DNA of 64,000 bases from Bos javanicus (GCF_032452875.1 NC_083882.1:61767614-61831613); one strand, 5' to 3'. Shown: positions 1 to 11,309, counted from the first letter of the stretch. The notes: generated from the letters alone by a model not told the origin. A program made the numbers and translations.

Positions 1-47
1 ATATACATAATTAATATGATTATATTACATATATAACCTTTAGGAAT

Positions 48-1560
48 ATCAGATCAGATCAGATCAGTTGCTCAGTTGTGTCCAACTCTTTGCGACCCCA
101 TGAATCACAGCACGCCAGGCCTCCCTGTCCATCACCAACTCCCGGAGTTCACTCAGACTCACGGCCATCGAGTCAGTGATGCCATCCAGCCATCTCATCC
201 TCTGTTGTCCCCTTCTCCTCTTGCCCCCAATCCCTCCCAGCATCAGAGTCTTTTCCAATGAGTCAACTCTTCGAATGAGGTGGCCTAAGTACTGGAGTTT
301 CAGCTTTAGCATCATTCCTTCCAAAGAAATCCCAGGGCTGATCTCCTTCAGAATGGACTGGTTGGATCTCCTTGCAGTCCAAGGGACTCTCAAGAGTCTT
401 CTCCAACACCACAGTTCAAAAGCATCAATTCTTCAGCACTCAGCCTTCTTCACAGTCCAACTCTCACATCCATACATGACCACAGGAAAAACCATAGCCT
501 TGACTAGACGGACCTTTGTTGGCAAAGTAATGTCTCTGCTTTTGAGTATGCTATCTAGGTTGGTCATAACTTTCCTTCCAAAGAGTAAGCGTCTTTTAAT
601 TTCATGGCTGCAGTCACCATCTGCCGTGATTTTGGAGCCCAAAAAAATAAAGTCTGACGCTGTTTCCACTGTTTCCCCATCTATTTCCCATCAAGTGATG
701 GGACCAGATGCCATGAGCTTTGTTTCCTGAATGTTGAGCTTTAAGCCAACTTTTTCACTCTCCACTTTCACCTTCATCAAGAGGCTTTTTAGTTCCTCTT
801 CACTTTCTGCCATAAGGGTGGTGTCATCTGCATGTCTGAGGTAACTGATATTTCTCCCGGCAATCTTGATTCCAGCTTGTGTTTCTTCTAATCCAAAGTT
901 TCTCATGATGTACTCTGCATATAAGTTAAATAAACAGTGTGACAATGTACAGCCTTGACAAAATCCTTTTCCTATTTGGAACCAGTCTGTTGTTCCATGT
1001 CCAGTTCTAACTGTTGCTTCCTGACCTGCATATAGGTTACTCAAGAGGCAGATCAGGTGGTCTGGTATTCCTGTCTCTTTCAGAATTTTCCACAGTTTAT
1101 TGTGATCCACACAGTCAAAGGCTTTGGCATATTCAATAAAGCAGAAATAGATGCTTTTCTGAAACTCTCTTGCTCTTTCCATGATCCAGCAGATGTTGTC
1201 AATTTGATCTCTGGTTCCTCTGCCTTTTCTAAAACCAGCTTGAACATCAGGAAGTTCACGGTTCACATATTGCTGAAGCCTGGCTTGGAGAATTTTGAGC
1301 ATTACTTTCCTAGCGTGTGAGATGAGTGCAATTGTGCGGTAGTTTGAGCATTCTTTGGCATTGCCTTTCTTTGGGATTGGAATGAAAACTGACCTTTTCC
1401 AGTCCTGTGGCCACTGCTGAGTTTTCCAAATTTGCTGGCATATTGAGTGCAGCACTTTCACAGCATCATCTTTCAGGTTTTGGATTAGCTCAACTGGAAT
1501 TCCATCACCTCCACTATCTTTGTTCATAGTGATGCTTTCTAAGGCCCCCCTGACTTCACA
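48..1560 (-). mobile_element. BovB (RTE) LINE, 5'-truncated, with broken reverse transcriptase
   Basis: The copy lies antisense. Its 3' tail is at the left end, where GATCA-type pentamers replace the usual GTTCA units, and it breaks off near 1560. On the minus strand the longest open frame (691-1692) covers the reverse transcriptase. Domain A reads YAKAFDCVDHNKL, domain B contains CQGC, and the catalytic box reads HADD where other copies here have YADD. A TGA at 691-693 separates this frame from the C-terminal part (433-669 and 64-393), which lies in other frames. The protein would be the polymerase of target-primed reverse transcription. The endonuclease half is missing and the frame is broken, so this is a dead copy. 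Confidence 0.93.
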
Positions 1561-1689
1561 TATATATAAATTTTGACTACTTTTTATATTTCCTCTTTTT
1601 TCCAGGAACTTTATATTCTGAACTTGGGTGAGAGGTTTTCTGTCTGTCCATAAATGCTTCTTGAGTTTCATAAGGTTTCTTGTAGCCCA

Positions 1690-2330
1690 CATCTTTTATT
1701 AGTCTTGGAAAATGTTTACTCTTAACCCTTCAAATATTTTTTCTTTCATTTTCTATTTCTCCCATCTTCTCACCACCTTGCATATGACTTTATGCTCTTT
1801 TCTATTTTCTATCCTTTTACAACTCTAGGCTTCACCCTGGATATTTTCTAGTGATCAGTCTTCCAACTTGTTAATCAACTTTCCTTCTATGTCTAATCTA
1901 AACCCATCTATTGAGACTTCAGTTTTTGCTACCACATTTGAATTTATTTTTTTAAATAAATGCCAGGTGTCTAGTGAATTTCTCCACTTCAACACCTGTT
2001 ATCTTGAACATATTAACTACAGCTATGCTAAAGTTCATTTCTAATAACACTGAAAAATGGATCATCTGCAGGTCTGTTTCTATTGTCAGTTTTTCTCTTG
2101 GTTCTTTTTCTTGTCATACCTGGTAATATTTTATCAATGGACAGACATGTTTTTATAAGTATTAGAGGTTCTTGATGCTATATCCTTCTACAAAGAGTTA
2201 ATTTTATCCTCTTGGTGAGCAGATAACTTTAATCCAAACAGGCAGTGAACCAGTTCAAGATTACCTCATATTTTTCCACACTTCTGTTACCTCTAGTTTG
2301 TCCATTCTCCTGACTGTCATCCTCAGAGTT
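1690..2330 (-). mobile_element. Probable old L1 3' region, antisense
   Basis: T-rich sequence with no open frame. It resembles the antisense 3' part of old mammalian L1 (L1M) elements, most clearly around 2060-2160. The match is from memory and the borders are approximate. Confidence 0.4.
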
Positions 2331-2548
2331 TTTACTGGTGTGATGGGACAGCAGGTATAGGCAGGCTACAGTGCATTATAACAAGTGGAAGACATTACAA
2401 AAGGCCTACCCAAGTCATCAAGCAATGCAAAAAGACCCCCACCATTTGGGGTCTAGAATAGCTGTGTGACCTACAGGACCCCCACAGACATCAACAGTGA
2501 CCGAGGAATTCACTTAATCTGCTATGAAGTCAAGGAATGGACTAGAGG

Positions 2549-3352
2549 AAATACTCTAGGAAATACTAGAGAGGTGGTAGTAACAAGAGACCATAGGGTT
2601 AATATAAACATTCCTTTCTCCAGTAGGGGGCCTACATTAATTACCTAAATAGTCTTCCATGGGGCTGGGTAGAAGACAGCGAAATCTGTAAGTCCCTTTC
2701 TAATCCTGTTCCCCATGGGGCAGCAAAGCCCAACCACCAGGGACTCACCTACCACCAGGGACTCACCTGCCGCCAGGGCCATTTTATAGCGTGCTGTCCT
2801 GCAGGTAGATCCTGTGTCAAGGGCAAAAAACAAGTTATTGTCCTGACCAATCACTGGCAATGGAAAGGTGAACTCAGATTGTGTTAACTAGCTTCCTCTC
2901 AGTTGCCATGGAGCAAGAATGAAGACACTGACCCCTGTATGTGCCCACATGTTGAGAGTAGATTTCTCATCTCAATTATTGTTTAAGTAGTCCATTCATC
3001 CTTTCAGTTAGCCTGGCGACAGTGGGGTTGTAAGACAGTGGAAATACCAATATATACCGTTTTTATATTGGTGATCACTCAGGACAATAACTTGTTTTTT
3101 TGCCCTTGACACAGGATCTACCTGCAGGACAGCACACTATAAAATGGCCCTGGCGGCAGGTGAGTCCCTGGTGGTTGGGGTTTGCTGCCCCATGGGGAGC
3201 AGGATTAGAAAGGGACTTACAGATTTCACTGTCTTCTACGCAGCCCCTTGAAAGACTACTTAGGTAATTAATGTGGGCCCCCTACTGGAGAAAGGAACAT
3301 TTATATTAACCCTGTGGTCTGTTGTTGTTATCACCTCTTTAGTATTTTAGCA
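2549..3352. repeat. Large inverted repeat (fold-back) within the ERV remnant
   Basis: The left arm (about 2549-2850) is the reverse complement of the right arm (about 3078-3352), separated by about 225 bases. Long runs match, for example around 2775-2843 against 3078-3150, with scattered substitutions and one length difference caused by an 18-bp duplication in the left arm. The right arm continues in phase with the downstream ERV sequence. The left arm is therefore the likelier inverted copy. Confidence 0.93.
2733..2768. repeat. Perfect 18-bp tandem duplication
   Basis: The unit ACCACCAGGGACTCACCT occurs twice back to back. The matching place in the right arm of the inverted repeat has a single unit, so the duplication arose after the arms formed. 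Confidence 0.9.
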
Positions 3353-3699
3353 CAGGCTGTGGGGACTGAGGGTGGACAGGCGGTATGCTATTGCAGCCCC
3401 AAACAAACTACAGGCAGGGGTGGTATATTATCTCAGAATGTTAATACTGATTGTATTTTGTTTAATGGTCATGATCTTCCCTGTACTGTGCCTGTCAAAC
3501 ACTTTGCATTTCATCCCTAGTCTGAGAGGAGGGAATCTGTTTTCAGACTGTGAAAAAACAGTGGCCTCATTGTGAAATGAATTTAATTGCTGGATCTGCA
3601 GCGAGATGCAATGTCTGGACGTCCTTCTCTGCACGTCCATGAAAAATTGACCCCCATAAGCACCTGGCTCCAAAGTTTTCCCACCTCTTAGACCCCTGA

Positions 3700-3960
3700 T
3701 GGAAGGAAATGGCAACCTACTCCAGTACTCTTGCCTGGGGAATGCTGTGGACAGAGGAGCCTGGTGGGCTGCTGTCCATGGGGCTGCACTGAGTCGGACA
3801 CGACTGAAGCGACTTAGCATGAATGCATGCATTGGAGAAGGAAATGGCAACCCACTCCAGTATTCTTGCCTGGAGAATCCCAGGGACAGGAGAGCCTGGT
3901 GGGCTGCCGTCTATGGGATTGCACAGAGTCGGACACAACTGAGGTGACAGCAGCAGCAGC
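3700..3960 (+). mobile_element. Bov-A2 SINE (dimer)
   Basis: Two tandem Bov-A monomers (beginning near 3702 and 3835) joined by the ATGCATGCATTGG linker and ending in a CAG run. Flanks AGACCCCTGA (3690-3699) and AGACTCCTGA (3961-3970) form a TSD with one difference, so the insertion boundary in the ERV is well defined. Confidence 0.93.
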
Positions 3961-4073
3961 AGACTCCTGACATCTTTTTAGCTGCTATCCATATTGCATT
4001 TGTGGTGTTCCGTTGCAGTGTACCTCTACATACCTGACACCAGGGGTATTGTGGAAGTGGGGCAGACCAAGAC

Positions 4074-4387
4074 TGTAAGAGTCGTGCAGGGTATGTAGGG
4101 GTGGGTTGTATGGTTAGGCCATTCAAGATGGCTGTTTTCCTTCTCTTTGTACATCCCCTGCTTGGCCTGTCCCTGATTCACTCATGTGACTATCCAATCC
4201 TCTTAATTATAGGTATCTGGTAACTGATAAGCCCAACAGACATCAATTCCAACTATAAATGCCTCCTTCTCCACTAAGAAGTGAAGATAGCTGCCATGTC
4301 ATGCCCACCATCTGCAGCACATGGCATGTGGTGTTGCTCCAGGACCTCTGTGTAAGATCCCTTGTCTAGTTAACCATTGATGTCTCA
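4074..4387 (+). mobile_element. LTR (U3-R-like) of the ERV remnant
   Basis: Begins TGTAAG and aligns along its length with the segment at 54243-54632, which marks both as one LTR family. Upstream sequence (about 3970-4073) also aligns with 54150-54242, including a purine-rich tract just before the LTR that could be the polypurine tract. It ends at GATGTCTC followed by an A run, the same point where the second copy enters poly(A). Confidence 0.65.
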
Positions 4388-4436
4388 AAAAACCAAAGTG
4401 TTACTGTGGTGGTTTTTAAAAGATATCTATAAATCC

Positions 4437-4880
4437 TTTAATCCCACTCCTATTGAGAAGTGAGGTCTATGATCCCAACCCCTTAAATTTGAGCAAATTT
4501 ATAACTGTTTCAACCAACAGATTACAGCAGAAGTTGTAAATGACCATTCAACTTCTGCCTTGTAATCCTGGAACACTTGCCTTAAAGCCCTGAAACACCA
4601 TCTAAAATATTCAAGTGATTTCTGTATTGGCTAGACCACACATAGGGATTCTTGTGGACAGTCCTGTCTCATCCTGTCCTTTAGAGGTCCCTTCCCAGGT
4701 TCCATATACATACAGGAAGAAGCCATCTCAGAAGCTGATCTCTCCACCTTACTGCTTCTTGCTCCCCAGAGGTTTCAGTGACCCACCCCCCCAACTGAAA
4801 TCCCAGACATCAAGGAATAGAAGAGAGTCATAACTACTGTGTCTTTTCTGAATCTGTGATTCATAGACTATCAGCTTTAT
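4437..4880 (+). mobile_element. Possible MaLR-type LTR remnant
   Basis: The start, with a GAGGTCTATG stretch and a conserved-looking run to about 4580, resembles mammalian MaLR LTR sequence. Strongly diverged, with uncertain borders. Confidence 0.3.
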
Positions 4881-6130
4881 AAATTGGCTGCTAAACATCT
4901 ACCTAGTCCACTAAAAGTATACCTCCTTTGCTCCCATTGCTTCAAGACTGTACTCTCTGTTTACCAGCTGTTAAACCAATCATGAATGATAGGAATCTAT
5001 TCATCATGGAATCTTCAGTTGAAACAAGATGATCTAGTCTAAGCTGCCACCCAAATTAGCATTTCCCATCTTTGAAATGTTATCTAACTTCTGCCAAGCA
5101 ATTTATTGCCCTTGGCAAATTGAATTAGAAAATTTCAAGAAAATACAACCAGTTAGCAAAGGATACCATAAGAGTGATTTAATACTATTTGCTCTTAAAG
5201 AAGAGCTGGGAAGTGAAGAAGAATGTGACTTAGTCACTGGTCTCAAGGGCATCACAGTCTATTGTGGAAAAAACATACTCACAGTTAACTATCCTCTAAT
5301 GGTATAAGAGATAAAAATGTACAAAGAATCACATATCTGTCAGGAGGAATCATTCTACTTGGGTATTTGGGAAAGTCCAACAGAGAAAGTGACATTCAGT
5401 TTGCCGTTTTCCTAAGTTGATGTAGTTTGCAAATTCTTCCATGTTCTCATTGCCACCCCTCATCTGGACACTATCTAGCTTTTCAGTTTCCTGGGAAACA
5501 TAAATCTCTTAATATTTTAAAATAGTGTACCTGAATGTGTTTCTGTTTATTTTATTCTATTCTAATATTTCATCAGCTTTTTTGTCAGCCCGGTCATATG
5601 AGGTCCATATATGGTTTAAAGTATATCTAAGAATCTTTTCCATCGGGGTTATTTTGAAATCAGGTTTTTGTGTCATTTGAATTTTGGACTTGCATTCAGG
5701 ATTTCAATTCTTCATCTGAGTCCAGTGTTTCAGCATCTGGAGACTTTTTTTGGGGGAATGGGACAGAGTGAAATGTTCTGATCTCAGATTCTGACAAATG
5801 AGCTCTTCCAGGTCTGTGTCTGCTGCAAATTTAATGAGAAAGCCGTGTGTGACTTTCTCCAAGCTGGTGATTAAAAATGTTGACCAAGACAGAGTCATGT
5901 AATCTAGGCTTGGACAAAAAAATATATTAATGCACTTTTCCTGTTAGGTGACTGATTTGCATTTTAACAGTGGCCTTCTGGAGAACAGGTATCTTTAGCC
6001 AAAGAAATGATGTAAATGATAGGAATATTAGGCATGATAGATGGCCACTTTGGGAGATATTATTAGGCATGGAGTCCTTTCGTGCTTCTTAAATCAGATG
6101 ATCTGGGCAGCTTTCCATTCAGCCTATTTT
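4881..6130. other. Unassigned AT-rich sequence
   Basis: No repeat I can name and no convincing exon. Short open frames (for example 5077-5307) show no recognisable domain. Confidence 0.6.
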
Positions 6131-6134
6131 GACG

Positions 6135-6292
6135 TGTCTCCATCATTCTCAGACCCCCCTGCATACTGGAATCCCCCGGAGAGCCTAAAGCACAGAAGCC
6201 TGGGTCCCACCTCTAGTGGTACAGCCTGAGCTTCGTGGGGTTTGGAAAATTAACTAAGTGATTCTAATGTGCAGTGAAAGTAGAAAACCACT
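6135..6292 (+). mobile_element. MER5-like hAT MITE
   Basis: ATTCTCAGACC at the left and GTGATTCTAATGTGCAG near the right end, closing with AACCACTG, match the imperfect terminal inverted repeats of MER5. Confidence 0.6.
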
Positions 6293-6324
6293 GCTTTTGC
6301 AGAAATTCATTACCTGTAGAAGAA

Positions 6325-6525
6325 GGAGTACAGGGTTAGAGGCCAAACCAGGATAGATTTGAATTCTGTTAATAGGTTTTTCACTTGGACAGATTGCTTC
6401 ATCTAAGTTTCAGCTTCTTTACCTATAGAATTGGGGCTAACAAAACCTACAATGCAAGGTTATGGGAAGGGTTAAAAGGGATACTGTGTTTAAAGCAACA
6501 AATGCAGAGTAGGCAAATTATGGAG
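6325..6525 (+). mobile_element. MIR SINE
   Basis: Diverged core: a GATTTGAATTC box, then GCTTCATCTAAGTTTCAGC and a purine-rich 3' part, in MIR order. Confidence 0.55.
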
Positions 6526-6936
6526 GTCACCCTTCTCTTTTCTTCCAAGAGTCCCCTGCATTGACCTATGGAACAAGGTCAACTATGGCTGGAAGACAGA
6601 TTTGGTGCTTGAGCTCTCTTTCCTGGTGTTCCTCCAACGATCATATTACCCGACCTTTGATGACCTGTCCCTGAACTCTTCTGCTTTGTGGAATGACTTA
6701 TACATCATTTAAAGTGCACAGATGTAACTTAACTGGGAAATAAAATATTTGATTGATTTTAAATTGCCAAATAGAAATGTTTCATTTCCCAGCTGTGGCA
6801 ATAGAAGAGCATGCACTGCCCAAATTTCATCAATAAACCCTTCAGATGTATCACCGTATTCTTTGTTTCTCATTGAGACATGTGTTTGTGAACATGGAAT
6901 TTTAGTGGGTGTGAAACTCAGCCAGAAATATATGTA

Positions 6937-7091
6937 CTAGACAAATCTTTTTTTTTTCCCGGGGCTGCAGGCTTCGGGCAGCCTCGCCTAGCCGGGGACC
7001 AGCCGGCTCTCCCCCGCGCGAAGCGTGTGTCCGCTTCCTGCGGCTCCCGACCCACCCTGAGCAGCGTGGCCTCGGCCTAGACAAATCTTTT
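6937..7091 (-). mobile_element. GC-rich retroposed insert with A tail and 15-bp TSD, parent unknown
   Basis: A 120-base body (6958-7077, about 77% G+C by hand count, 14 CpG) sits in AT-rich surroundings. Read on the minus strand it ends in an A tail (T run 6948-6957). CTAGACAAATCTTTT occurs at both 6937-6951 and 7077-7091, a perfect TSD. The target reads AAAAGA on the insert strand, as for L1 endonuclease. It matches no ruminant SINE I know and has no AATAAA before the tail. It is probably a 5'-truncated retrocopy of a GC-rich cellular RNA. The many intact CpGs argue for a recent insertion. Confidence 0.85.
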
Positions 7092-7369
7092 ATTATTATT
7101 TTAAGCTACTCCTATTGGAAATCCTAACAAAAATACTAGATAGAATAAAAGTTCTCAATATCTGAACTGCTAAATGGCTATTTGAAAGAAATGTTTAATT
7201 GAAGTGATGTGCAACATGTGTAGTGAAAATGCATGTGTTCTTAAGTTCTCAAAATATGACTAGAAATATTGGGGAGTCAGAGTATAGAATTTAAATTTCA
7301 CTAAAATCGTAATACCATTAAAGCCTATTGTTTCATTTACATCCTGTCCTCCACTGAAAGATACACCTG

Positions 7370-7647
7370 CTGCTGCTGCTGCTGCTAAGTTGCTTCAGTT
7401 GTGTCTAACTCTATGCGACCCCATAGATGGCAGCCCACCAGGTTTCTCTGTCCCTGGGATTCTCCAGGCAAGAACACTGGAGTGGGTTGCCATTTCCTTC
7501 TCCAGTGAATGAAAGTGAAAAGTGAAAGTGAAGTCGCTCAGTCCTGTCTGACTCCATGTGATCCCATGGACTGTAGCCTATCAGGCTCCTCCGTCCATGG
7601 GATTGTCCAGGCAAGAGTACTGGAGTGGGTTGCCATTTCCTTCTCCA
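7370..7647 (-). mobile_element. Bov-A2 SINE (dimer)
   Basis: Antisense dimer beginning with a (CTG)n run, which is the CAG tail on the element strand. TSD AAAGATACACCTG (7357-7369) and AAAGATATACCTG (7648-7660). Confidence 0.93.
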
Positions 7648-7661
7648 AAAGATATACCTGT

Positions 7662-8217
7662 AACTGTTTAAATGATATGAGCCAAAAAAGCCCAAATTTA
7701 GTTAATTTTATCTCCTCTCTTGCCCCCTCCTGTCTTATTTCATCTCATTCATTCTAAAAACATTTATTGATCTCCTAGTATTCCTTAGGCATTAACAGTG
7801 TAAAGATGAATGAGATACATTGTCCCTGACTTTGAAGAGCTCTAGTGTAAAAAATAATCAAAACCAAACATAGTGGATGAAAAGTGAAGAAGATGTTTAC
7901 TCTAGTTAACAGTGTTATACCCGTGTCAATTTCTAGGTTTTGATACTGTACTGAAGTTATGTAAGATGTTATCATTGGAGTTGAGAAAGTGGAAGACAGG
8001 TACTTGCTACTATTTTTGCAACTTCCTGTGAGTTTATAATTGTTAGAAAATAAAAAGTTTTTAAATATCCAGCATGATCAATACTAGAGCAGAGCAGATT
8101 TTTTTTTCAGGATAACTGAATAAGGAGACTGATCCTATAAAGAGAATGATGGAAGGCTTCACAAAGTAGATGACAGGAAATCTGACTCCTGATAGATGGC
8201 TAGAAAACTCCCTGGTG
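7662..8217. other. Unassigned sequence
   Basis: No identifiable repeat or exon. The stretch at 7755-8060 may be an old interspersed repeat but I cannot name it. Confidence 0.5.
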
Positions 8218-8658
8218 TCTTAGTTCCTGTGGCTACTGTAACAAATCACTACAATCTCAGCGGTTTAAAACAACAAGAATGTCTTCTCTTATAGTTCTGG
8301 AGGACAAAAGTTTGAATTAATCTGCTGGGCTAAAGTCAAGGTGTAAAGAGTCCTGGCTTCTTCTGGAGGTTCTAGTGAAGAAACAATTTCCTTGCATCTT
8401 GTAGATACCAGAGGCTTTCTACATTCCTTGCCTTGTGCCCTCTTCCTTTCAGCATCACATCTCCTACTTCATATTTTCTTTGCCTCCTTTTTAGAAAGAC
8501 CCTTATGATTACATTCATGGTCCATGCAAATCATCTAGGATGATTTCTCCAACTCAAGATACATAGTCACAGCTGCAAATGCCCTATAGGTTAATATTGA
8601 CAGCTTCCAGGGTTTAGGATCTGGGTATGTTTGGTAGCCCTTATTCAGCCTATCACGT
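8218..8658 (-). mobile_element. MLT1-type MaLR LTR
   Basis: Reads antisense: TTAAAACAAC near 8266, then AGTTCTGGAGG and CTTCTGGAGGTTCTAG, and GATTACATTCATGG near 8510 in MLT1 order. Confidence 0.65.
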
Positions 8659-8797
8659 TGGGCAAGGGCAGTATTCCATGGGGTTTACAGCTGTGGAATA
8701 CAATTTTCCTGGATGAGGAATGGTTATTAGTTTACCCTGTCTGGAATACAGAGATGGGAAGTACTGGGACATATGATTAGCAGGATAGATTGGTCTA

Positions 8798-9185
8798 TTG
8801 GTCAGCTTAGGCTGCAATAGCAGAACACCACAGACTGGAAGGTCAAAACAACAGAACTTTATTTCTCACAGTTCCAGAGGCTGGAAGTCCAAGAGCAAGG
8901 CGTTGGTGGATTTGGTTTCTCCTGGCGCCTTTCTTCGTGGCTGGCAGTTGGCCATCTTCTTGCTGTGTCTTCATTTGACCTTTTCTCTGTGCATTAATAT
9001 CCCTGGTGGCTCTCCCTCTTTCTTATAAGGCCAAGAATCAAATTGGATTAGAGCCCACTCATATGACCTCATTTAATCTTCATTATCTTTAGAGGCCCAA
9101 TCTACAAATATAATCACATTCTAAGATACTGGGAGTTAGAACTTCAACATATGAATTTTGGGAGGATATAATTCAATCCATAACA
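8798..9185 (-). mobile_element. MLT1-type MaLR LTR (second copy)
   Basis: Antisense. TTTATTTCTCACAGTTCC near 8860 and TTCAACATATGAATTTTGGG near the right end are typical MLT1 blocks. It is a different subfamily from the copy 140 bases upstream. Confidence 0.75.
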
Positions 9186-9256
9186 ATTGGGAACAAGTTT
9201 TGAAATATCTTAACTGTGACCTGACCTGGCAAGTAACCTTGATCTTGAAAGTCATC

Positions 9257-9413
9257 TGGGATGACCCAGAGGGATGGTATGGGGAGGGAGGAGGGAGGAG
9301 GGTTCAGGATGGGGAGCACATGCATACCTGTGATGGATTCATTTTGATATTTGGCAAAACTAATACAATTATGTAAAGTTTAAAAATAAAATAAAATTAA
9401 AAAAAAAAAAAAA
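9257..9413 (+). mobile_element. Ruminant L1 3' end, severely 5'-truncated
   Basis: The terminal L1 stretch (GATGGGGAGCACATGCATAC, then GGCAAAACTAATACAATTATG) ends in an A-rich tail. GAAAGTCATC at 9247-9256 and 9414-9423 is a perfect TSD. Confidence 0.9.
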
Positions 9414-9423
9414 GAAAGTCATC

Positions 9424-10227
9424 ATGAAGTAAAGATGGCTTTTAAGGATTGGAATGACAAAATCAGATAGATGGTTAGGCCAATAACCCTGAGAGTAGAG
9501 AAAAGAAGGAAACAGTGACTGGTAGCAGGAAGAACACTAGAAACTTGTAGTGATTAGGCAAGATAGGTCACCAGGGCGGTGCTGGGGGAGGTAGTGTTGG
9601 CACTATGTGAAGACAAGGGTAATGGAAATATTAGGATCTTGCTTGTTTTCTCCACCACAAACTCAGGGAATCCTGAGTAAAATGTTATATTAAAGCTACC
9701 TTTTTCGGGGGCCACATAAAGCCAGTTGCCAGAAATTAGGCAGGAAATCAGAGCCAGAGTGGTGAGAAGGGGCTGGCGCTGCATGGATTTCAGATAAGAT
9801 ATTGTACCTACGGTCTGGGAAGGGATGTTTTAAAGCCCATGTGAGGGATAGGACCCATCTTTGGGTCCAAATGGGATATGGAGTCCATTACTCCAAGGAC
9901 TTGCAAAACACTGTCCTGCCTGTGGAAGAGGAACTCGAGAAAGTTGGATTTGGATCCCTTATTCTGGGAAGCCATAAGAAGCTTGTGACTCTCAGAATGT
10001 AGACGGAGGAGAGTGGGAGGAGTACATTTTAAGAAATGAAACTGCTGATCCTATTTTAAAAGATGTTAAAAGGTCTGAATTTCTTTTTCACGTGTAACAA
10101 GGGAAAACCAAACTAAGAAGTTAACTCAAAACTTCCTCTGGGACTGTTGAAACCTTAGAGCAAAAAGGATTAAACAATGTAATATAAAAAGTGAAAAAAA
10201 TTTTTGAATGAGATGACCAAGCAATAT
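9424..10227. other. Unassigned sequence
   Basis: Continues the target of the L1 insertion. The first 150 bases look like an old interspersed repeat. Nothing else is recognised. Confidence 0.5.
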
Positions 10228-10241
10228 CCCAACATCAGAAC

Positions 10242-10448
10242 TGTTGTTGTTTAGTCACTAAGTTGTTTCTGACTCTGTGACCCCGTGGACTGTAGCCCAC
10301 GAGGCTCCTCTGTCAATGGGGTTTCCCAGGCAAGAATACTAGAGTGGGTTGTCATTTCCTTCTCCAGGGGATCTTCCTGACCCAGGTATTGAACCTGCAT
10401 CTCCTGAACTGGCAGGTAGATTCTTTACCATTGAGCCACCAGGGAAGT
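10242..10448 (-). mobile_element. Bov-tA SINE
   Basis: Bov-tA is a tRNA-like head joined to a Bov-A monomer. Here it is antisense with a GTT run at its 3' end. TSD CCCAACATCAGAAC (10228-10241) and CCCAATATCAGAAC (10449-10462). Confidence 0.93.
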
Positions 10449-10462
10449 CCCAATATCAGAAC

Positions 10463-10929
10463 AGCAGGAGAGAAAATGGAGGACTGTCTAGCCTCAAAGA
10501 AATAAATCAAGACAATTTTCCCAAACCAATAAGCATGAGTCAATTGTAAAGAATCCACCAAATACTCAGAATAATGAATTTCAAACACTAGAGACCAAAG
10601 ACTTTTTTTTTACAAGTTTCAGGAAAGGAAAAATGGAATTCATATAAATGACCAGAATGGTTTCAGGGTGTGTGTGTGTGTGTGTGTGTGTGAAAAACAA
10701 AAAATCCTCTTCTTTCAACATGCAAAGTCAATAAATAACGCTTAAAACTGGGAAATCAAGAAGTGACAATGTACATACATTGTTTAGAAATATAAAGTAG
10801 GATAACAAAAAAAAATCATCTGAAATCCTAGTACAGCCTATTACTAGAGGCTATTAATAAATTTGCTTCTTCCTTTTCACTTTTAACTAATGATGGTAAC
10901 TTATATTTCATTCAAGAAAAAATGACAAT
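10463..10929. other. Unassigned sequence with a GT microsatellite
   Basis: A (GT)n tract of about 25 bases lies at 10668-10692. The rest is AT-rich and unrecognised. Confidence 0.6.
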
Positions 10930-11268
10930 TGAAAGCGGGAGTTTTAGTTCAAATCCTAGCTTTGCCACTCTCTGAGTAAACTCTCTGTACATGTGCTCAG
11001 TCATGTCTGAGTGACCCCATGGACTGTAGCCTGCCAGGCTCCTCTGTCCACGGGACTTTTCAGGCAAGAATACTGGAGTGGGTGGCCATTTTCTAATCCT
11101 GTGATTGAACTTGAATCTCCTGCATCTCTTGCATTGGCAGGCGGATTCTTTATCACTGCACCACCTGGGAAGCTGAGTGAACTTCTTGGGCCAGTTACTT
11201 GCTCTCCCTAGGACTCAGTTTCCTCATCTGTATAAGGAAGAAGATACTGTTAACAGCATTTGCGTATG
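10930..11268 (+). mobile_element. MIR SINE split by a Bov-tA
   Basis: The 5' half (TTCAAATCCTAGCTTTGCC near 10950) and the 3' half (CTCAGTTTCCTCATCTGTA at 11214) are in register once the intervening SINE is removed. Confidence 0.8.
10990..11174 (-). mobile_element. Bov-tA SINE inside the MIR
   Basis: Antisense copy lacking part of the head-to-body region. Its position within an ancient MIR dates it as younger. Confidence 0.88.
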
Positions 11269-11309
11269 AATGAGACATTGTCTATACTTGAAGAGAAAGA
11301 AACTGAAAA

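Larger units (their letters stand above)
2340..4387 (+). mobile_element. ERVL-like (class III) provirus remnant, rearranged
   Basis: A frame at 2466-2648 contains an integrase-core-like stretch (SDRG followed by an aromatic/EW pair), then sequence with retroviral character and a 3' LTR-like segment. An internal segment is duplicated in opposite orientation (2549-3352) and a Bov-A2 SINE interrupts it at 3700-3960. Many stops break every frame. Assignment to class III rests on the integrase stretch and is inferred. A left LTR was not found. Confidence 0.55.

Noticed and set aside
176..730. 184-codon plus-strand frame (and similar ones at 11426-12088 and 49784-50320)
   Set aside because: These are antisense shadows of the BovB C-terminal region. 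The same shadow recurs in each copy because the DNA is homologous.
3948..3962. CAG/CTG trinucleotide runs as expandable disease-type repeats
   Set aside because: They are the short 3' tails of Bov-A2 and Bov-tA copies, also seen near 7367, 32038 and 61446.
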